NCBI RefSeq assembly: GCF_004345005.1
Contig: NZ_SMMX01000020.1
Coordinates: 1-50,827, forward strand
Direction: 5' to 3'
Origin: Extibacter muris
GTDB taxonomy: Bacteria; Bacillota; Clostridia; Lachnospirales; Lachnospiraceae
Length of the DNA stretch: 50,827 bases
The translations under genes and the position numbers were made by a program. A model generated the notes under the pieces. The model did not search any database. It was not told the DNA's origin and saw only the letters and a list, made by a program, of their open reading frames with translations. Below are positions 47,706 to 50,827 of the stretch, one piece after another; position 1 is the first letter of the stretch; the number at the start of each line of letters is the position of its first letter.

Positions 47706-48383
47706 TTAAAGTTCTGATATCGTCTTATCTCCAAATACGGATTTCCAGTCTGCGTCAAATGTATCGACCGCATTTATAATGTGTGGCTGCGTCAGTGCTG
47801 ATTCCAGGATAGCGGGATCCATGGTGGCAGTGTGGGCGCCTGCAAGGAAGGCCCGGTCAACCTGGCCGGCATTCTTGAAGCTGGCCGCCAGAATCTGTGA
47901 CGGATAGCTGTAACGGTCGATCATTTCCACCATAGATGCGATGACATCCTCGGCGTCCAGCCCCATATGTTCCATCCTGTTATAATAAGGGGCGATGTAA
48001 TCCGTGCCGGCCTCCATGGCCAGGAACCCCTGCTGTCTGCTGTAGACCGCGGTGGCGGTCGTGCGGATATTGCGGGCTTTCATAAGCCGGATAGCTTTGA
48101 TTCCCTCCATCGTGACCGGAACCTTGACATATACGTCCGCGTCTACTTTTTCCAGGATAGCATCCGCGTCCTTCAGCATCCCCTCCGCGTCAAGTGACGC
48201 TACCTGTATATGAAGCGGCTTCTCTCTGCCGATGATAGACCTGATCGCTCCCATGTGTGAAAAGAAGTCGATCTGACCTTCTCTTTTTACAATTGACGGG
48301 TTGGATGTAACGCCGGCTATGGGGAATATCTCACAGTAATGTGCGATATCCTTAAGGCTGGCGGTGTCTAATAGATATTTCAT
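47706..48383 (-). CDS. Fructose-6-phosphate aldolase / transaldolase-family enzyme
   Basis: 225 residues, the short transaldolase (FSA/TalC) size. MKYLLDTASLKDI, AGVTSNPSIVKREG, the Schiff-base lysine in VYVKVPVTMEGIKAI (Lys87), TAVYSRQQGFLAMEAGTDYIAPYYNRMEHMG and ILAASFKNAGQVDRAFLAGAHTATM match the fructose-6-phosphate aldolase subgroup, including the conserved Tyr in APYYNR. It would cleave a ketose-6-phosphate such as fructose-6-phosphate or 1-deoxyfructose-6-phosphate to glyceraldehyde-3-phosphate plus a C3 ketone. CAGGAGG precedes the ATG. It lies 51 bases downstream of a DeoR gene on the same strand, presumably in one transcript. Confidence 0.88.
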   Translation of the reverse strand: MKYLLDTASLKDIAHYCEIFPIAGVTSNPSIVKREGQIDFFSHMGAIRSIIGREKPLHIQVASLDAEGMLKDADAILEKVDADVYVKVPVTMEGIKAIRLMKARNIRTTATAVYSRQQGFLAMEAGTDYIAPYYNRMEHMGLDAEDVIASMVEMIDRYSYPSQILAASFKNAGQVDRAFLAGAHTATMDPAILESALTQPHIINAVDTFDADWKSVFGDKTISEL

Positions 48384-48434
48384 GATAACCTCCTGTTATA
48401 GCGCCGTGTATCCCCTTCGGACCGGAACGCCGGA

Positions 48435-49181
48435 TTATGCGATTGTGACGATGATTCCCTGTTCTTCCAGATAATCGCGCTCCTCTGCCGGAATCTCTCC
48501 GTCCGTAATTACCTCATATACGTCTTTCAAGTCCAGAAAAGCGACAGAGCCGGGCTGGCTGAACTTTTCCGAGCCGGCAAGCACATACGTATGGTCTGCG
48601 GAACCGGTCATAGAGCTCAATGTATCGGACCGTATGAGATCGTCCCCGGTAAAGCCGGCCGTGCGGGAATAACCGTCTGTTCCCACGAATATCTTCTCGA
48701 CGTGGAAAGCGCCCACGGCACTTTTCGTCAGCGGCCCTACAAGTGACTGGCCGTGGGGCTGGAGCGTCCCTCCCAGCACGATAAGCTGTATGTTCGTGTA
48801 ACCTTTCAGGTAATTGGCCAGGTAGAAAGAGTTCGTGATGATAGTGACATTTTTCTTGGACTTTGCCAGTTCATCTGCAAACAGCGCACAGGTAGAGCCG
48901 GATTCGATAATGAGCGTCTCGCCGTCCTGCACGCAGGAAGCTGCCCTGCGGGCGATTCTCTGCTTGTTATTATAATGAAGCGCCATTCGGTAATTGATGT
49001 CGCCCGGATCGTTCGGGACAGCATAACCACGTTCCCGTTTCAGCATCCCCCGTTCTGCCAGGTAATCCAGGTCCTTGCGGACCGTTACCTTGGATGTGTG
49101 GAGATACGCGGCAAGTGTGTTCACCTCTGTCCTGCCGTGCTGTATGACATATTCCAGAAGCGCAGTGTGCCGTTCTTTCAT
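48435..49181 (-). CDS. DeoR-family transcriptional regulator
   Basis: 248 residues: winged helix (TSKVTVRKDLDYLAERGMLKRERGYAV) and sugar-phosphate sensor (IIESGSTCALFADEL, ITNSFYLANYLKG, VLGGTLQPHGQSLVGPL, GTDGYSRTAGFTGDD). The usual DSGTT reads ESGST. CAGGAGGGA precedes the ATG. It is divergent from the FGGY kinase at 49398 and cotranscribed with the aldolase at 47706, so it likely controls both units through the palindromes in the gap. Confidence 0.88.
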   Translation of the reverse strand: MKERHTALLEYVIQHGRTEVNTLAAYLHTSKVTVRKDLDYLAERGMLKRERGYAVPNDPGDINYRMALHYNNKQRIARRAASCVQDGETLIIESGSTCALFADELAKSKKNVTIITNSFYLANYLKGYTNIQLIVLGGTLQPHGQSLVGPLTKSAVGAFHVEKIFVGTDGYSRTAGFTGDDLIRSDTLSSMTGSADHTYVLAGSEKFSQPGSVAFLDLKDVYEVITDGEIPAEERDYLEEQGIIVTIA

Positions 49182-49227
49182 TGATATCCCTCCTGACTAC
49201 GTTCCTATTGCTATGTGAATCACTTGT

Positions 49228-49256
49228 ATACTAGCACAGAAAATACTTTATGTCAA
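49228..49256 (-). promoter_or_regulatory. Promoter of the DeoR-aldolase operon
   Basis: On the minus strand, consensus TTGACA (49256-49251), 17 bases, TAGTAT (49233-49228). Confidence 0.6.
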
Positions 49257-49265
49257 GATTGCCGA

Positions 49266-49303
49266 TTTCGTACGAAAGTAAATATATTTCTTTAGTTTAC
49301 TTT
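49266..49303. promoter_or_regulatory. Operator candidates between the divergent DeoR and FGGY genes
   Basis: TTTCGTACGAAA (49266-49277) is a perfect 12-bp palindrome lying between the two divergent promoters. AAAGTAAA (49275-49282) and TTTACTTT (49296-49303) form a second inverted pair whose right arm covers the -35 box of the FGGY promoter. Confidence 0.5.
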
Positions 49304-49324
49304 TTCCATATCGTATGCTATAAT
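49296..49324 (+). promoter_or_regulatory. Promoter of the FGGY kinase gene
   Basis: TTTACT (49296-49301), 17 bases, TATAAT (49319-49324) with an extended TG at 49316. Confidence 0.6.
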
Positions 49325-49397
49325 AATCGCAATGGGACAGGTGGACAAAAAAGCCAGGCCAGAGAAGGCGTTAATGGCTAAGAGAGGGAGAAGAAGA

Positions 49398-50687
49398 TTG
49401 GATAAATACCTGATTGCCCATGATATGGGAACGTCAAGCGACAAAGCGTCTCTGTTTTCGACAGATGGCAGGCTGATAAAGAGTTACACCGTGCCCTATG
49501 ATGTACATTTTTTCCATAAGAATTGTGCGGAACAGAATCCCCTTGACTGGTGGAACGCAGTCTGCACGGCCACAAGGAAGATAGTGGAAGGAATATGCCC
49601 CGCGGATGTACTCGGCATCTCATTTTCTTCGCAGATGCAGGCTTGTGTTATCGTGGACCGGCAGGGAAATGTACTGCGCCCGGCTATGATATGGGCTGAC
49701 TTGCGGGCAGAAGAACAGGCACGTATGCTTGTGGGGCGCGTCGGCGGACAACGGATGTATGAACTGAACGGGCACAGGGCCAGCGCGAGCTACAGTATCG
49801 AGAAGCTGATGTGGATACGGGACAATGAGCCTGAACTGTATGGACGGACTTATAAGATGCTGCTGGCTAAGGATTACATCATCTGCAGGCTGACAGGAAG
49901 ATTTGTGACCGATTATTCGGAAGCATCCGGTACAGATGCCTTTGACCTAAGGAGGATGGAGTGGTCGCAGGAGGTTCTTGAAGCCGCAGGGATAGAGGCG
50001 GAAAAGATGCCCGAACTACATGCGTCTACGGATGTAATCGGACAGTTGCTTCCGGAGGCGGCGGGGAGTTCTTATTCCTATATCAAGAAGGCACTGTGCC
50101 GGGAGGAGGAACAGCGTGCAGAGCAGGAAGGCGGATCCGTATATGATATATTGAACAGGCTTGTCATGCATTCCCCTGCCGGGGCTAAGGGACTTGTGTT
50201 TCTGCCTTATATGCTCGGGGAGCGGAGTCCGAGATGGAATCCGGATACTTCCGGAAGTTTTCTCGGAATCAAGATGGAGCATGAAAAATGCGATTATATC
50301 AGGGCGGTTCTGGAAGGCGTCGCAATGAACCTGGACTTGATACTGAAAGCACACAGAGAACATGCGCATGTTGGCGAGCTGGTGCTGACCGGAGGAGGGG
50401 CAAAGGGAGACGTTGTTGCCCAGATTCTCTCAGACGTGCTTGGGGTCACGCTGCACCGGCTTGACCATGTGGAGACGGCTACATCTGTTGCAGCAGCGGT
50501 TATTGCAGGTGTCGGTGTAGGTGCATTCAGAGACTTCTCGGTCATACACCAGTTTGTTAAGCCTGAACTTGCCTTTCATCCTAACATGGATAACAGAGTA
50601 ACGTATGACAGGCAGAAAGCGCTGTTTGAAGAAGGGTACAGATGCCTCAGGGCTTATTATGAGCTGGAGTCAGACTTGGGGCGGTGA
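49398..50687 (+). CDS. FGGY-family carbohydrate kinase with internal deletion (probably inactive)
   Basis: About 429 residues from TTG 49398 (GAGGGAGAAG just upstream, giving MDKYLIAHDMGTSSDKASLF); ATG 49374 and 49332 are in frame. The N-terminal lobe (SFSSQMQACVIVD, IWADLRAEEQA, MLLAKDYIICRLTG) and the C-terminal lobe (VFLPYMLGERSPRW, LTGGGAKGDVVAQILSD) are intact. Between STDVIGQLLPEAA and SSYSYIKKALC, near base 50062, about 78 residues are absent compared with the kinase at 11095; the missing part holds the GGGD-type and NLGT loops at the active cleft. The reading frame is kept. The protein may fold poorly or serve another role. It would have paired with the aldolase and DeoR genes across the divergent promoter. 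The last 140 bases of the window contain no gene that I can see. Confidence 0.8.
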   Translation: MDKYLIAHDMGTSSDKASLFSTDGRLIKSYTVPYDVHFFHKNCAEQNPLDWWNAVCTATRKIVEGICPADVLGISFSSQMQACVIVDRQGNVLRPAMIWADLRAEEQARMLVGRVGGQRMYELNGHRASASYSIEKLMWIRDNEPELYGRTYKMLLAKDYIICRLTGRFVTDYSEASGTDAFDLRRMEWSQEVLEAAGIEAEKMPELHASTDVIGQLLPEAAGSSYSYIKKALCREEEQRAEQEGGSVYDILNRLVMHSPAGAKGLVFLPYMLGERSPRWNPDTSGSFLGIKMEHEKCDYIRAVLEGVAMNLDLILKAHREHAHVGELVLTGGGAKGDVVAQILSDVLGVTLHRLDHVETATSVAAAVIAGVGVGAFRDFSVIHQFVKPELAFHPNMDNRVTYDRQKALFEEGYRCLRAYYELESDLGR

Positions 50688-50827
50688 AGACATGGAATCA
50701 GAAAGCCTGCTAATAAAAAGTCAAGCACTTTTTGAAAAATTTTTGTGAAGTGATTTTATGGCACAACTCTAAGACCGCCTCATCAGCCGGTCAAAAAGAA
50801 AGTCGTAATAGATGGAATGATTATTCG

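Noticed and set aside
50688-50827. Start of another gene at the right edge
   Set aside because: The last 140 bases show no ribosome binding site followed by a sustained reading frame.

Overview
The window reads as a chromosomal segment of an anaerobic Firmicute, most likely a gut Lachnospiraceae/Clostridium-cluster organism. Grounds: strong AGGAGG-type ribosome binding sites, occasional TTG starts, moderate GC, lipobox lipoproteins, many DeoR/ROK/GntR/AraC sugar regulators, a glycyl radical enzyme (oxygen-sensitive) and dispersed GGGGACGGGG palindromes. The species cannot be fixed by eye. No rRNA, tRNA, CRISPR array or complete insertion sequence was seen.

Almost the whole window is a patchwork of sugar, polyol and sugar-acid catabolic operons. 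0-1.3 kb: the end of an FGGY sugar kinase and a polyol dehydrogenase. 1.4-4.2 kb: a trigger-factor-like lipoprotein, a histidine phosphatase and a lone serine recombinase. 4.2-15.8 kb: a DeoR regulator divergent from an acetoin-dehydrogenase-like lipoylated complex (E1a, E1b, E2, E3) mixed with a divergent class II aldolase, an FGGY kinase, lipoate ligase, a broken SGNH hydrolase and a fused dihydroxyacetone kinase. 15.9-21.9 kb: a TPI-family isomerase divergent from a four-carbon acid sugar (threonate/erythronate type) operon (PdxA2, DUF1537 kinase, KdgT-type permease), then a YcxB-like membrane protein and a DeoR regulator. 22-23.7 kb: an AT-rich two-gene block between two near-identical palindromic repeats. 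23.7-30.5 kb: a very large DUF5107/TPR protein divergent from an AraC regulator, then a dehydrogenase and an M24-fold protein that has lost metal ligands.

30.6-40 kb: two ROK regulators, two more polyol dehydrogenases, an SDR and a complete sugar ABC transporter, which together look like polyol import and oxidation. 40-46.4 kb: a highly structured 490-base intergenic region, then an operon of xylulokinase-like kinase, glycyl radical activase, glycyl radical enzyme with an unusual glycyl loop, and a GntR/LacI-type repressor, started by a promoter whose -10 box lies in a perfect palindrome. 46.4-50.7 kb: a small cysteine-containing protein, an HTH-Uma2 fusion with a striking four-half-site operator, a fructose-6-phosphate-aldolase-like enzyme, a DeoR regulator, and an FGGY kinase that has lost about 78 internal residues.

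The most promising candidates for undescribed biology are (1) the glycyl radical operon at 40.4-46.3 kb, possibly linked to the aldolase at 47.7-48.4 kb; (2) the acetoin-dehydrogenase-like complex coupled to a kinase and a catalytically altered aldolase; (3) the folded element at 39987-40182; and (4) the HTH-Uma2 protein with its own operator. All functional assignments come from reading motifs and gene order; no database search was possible.
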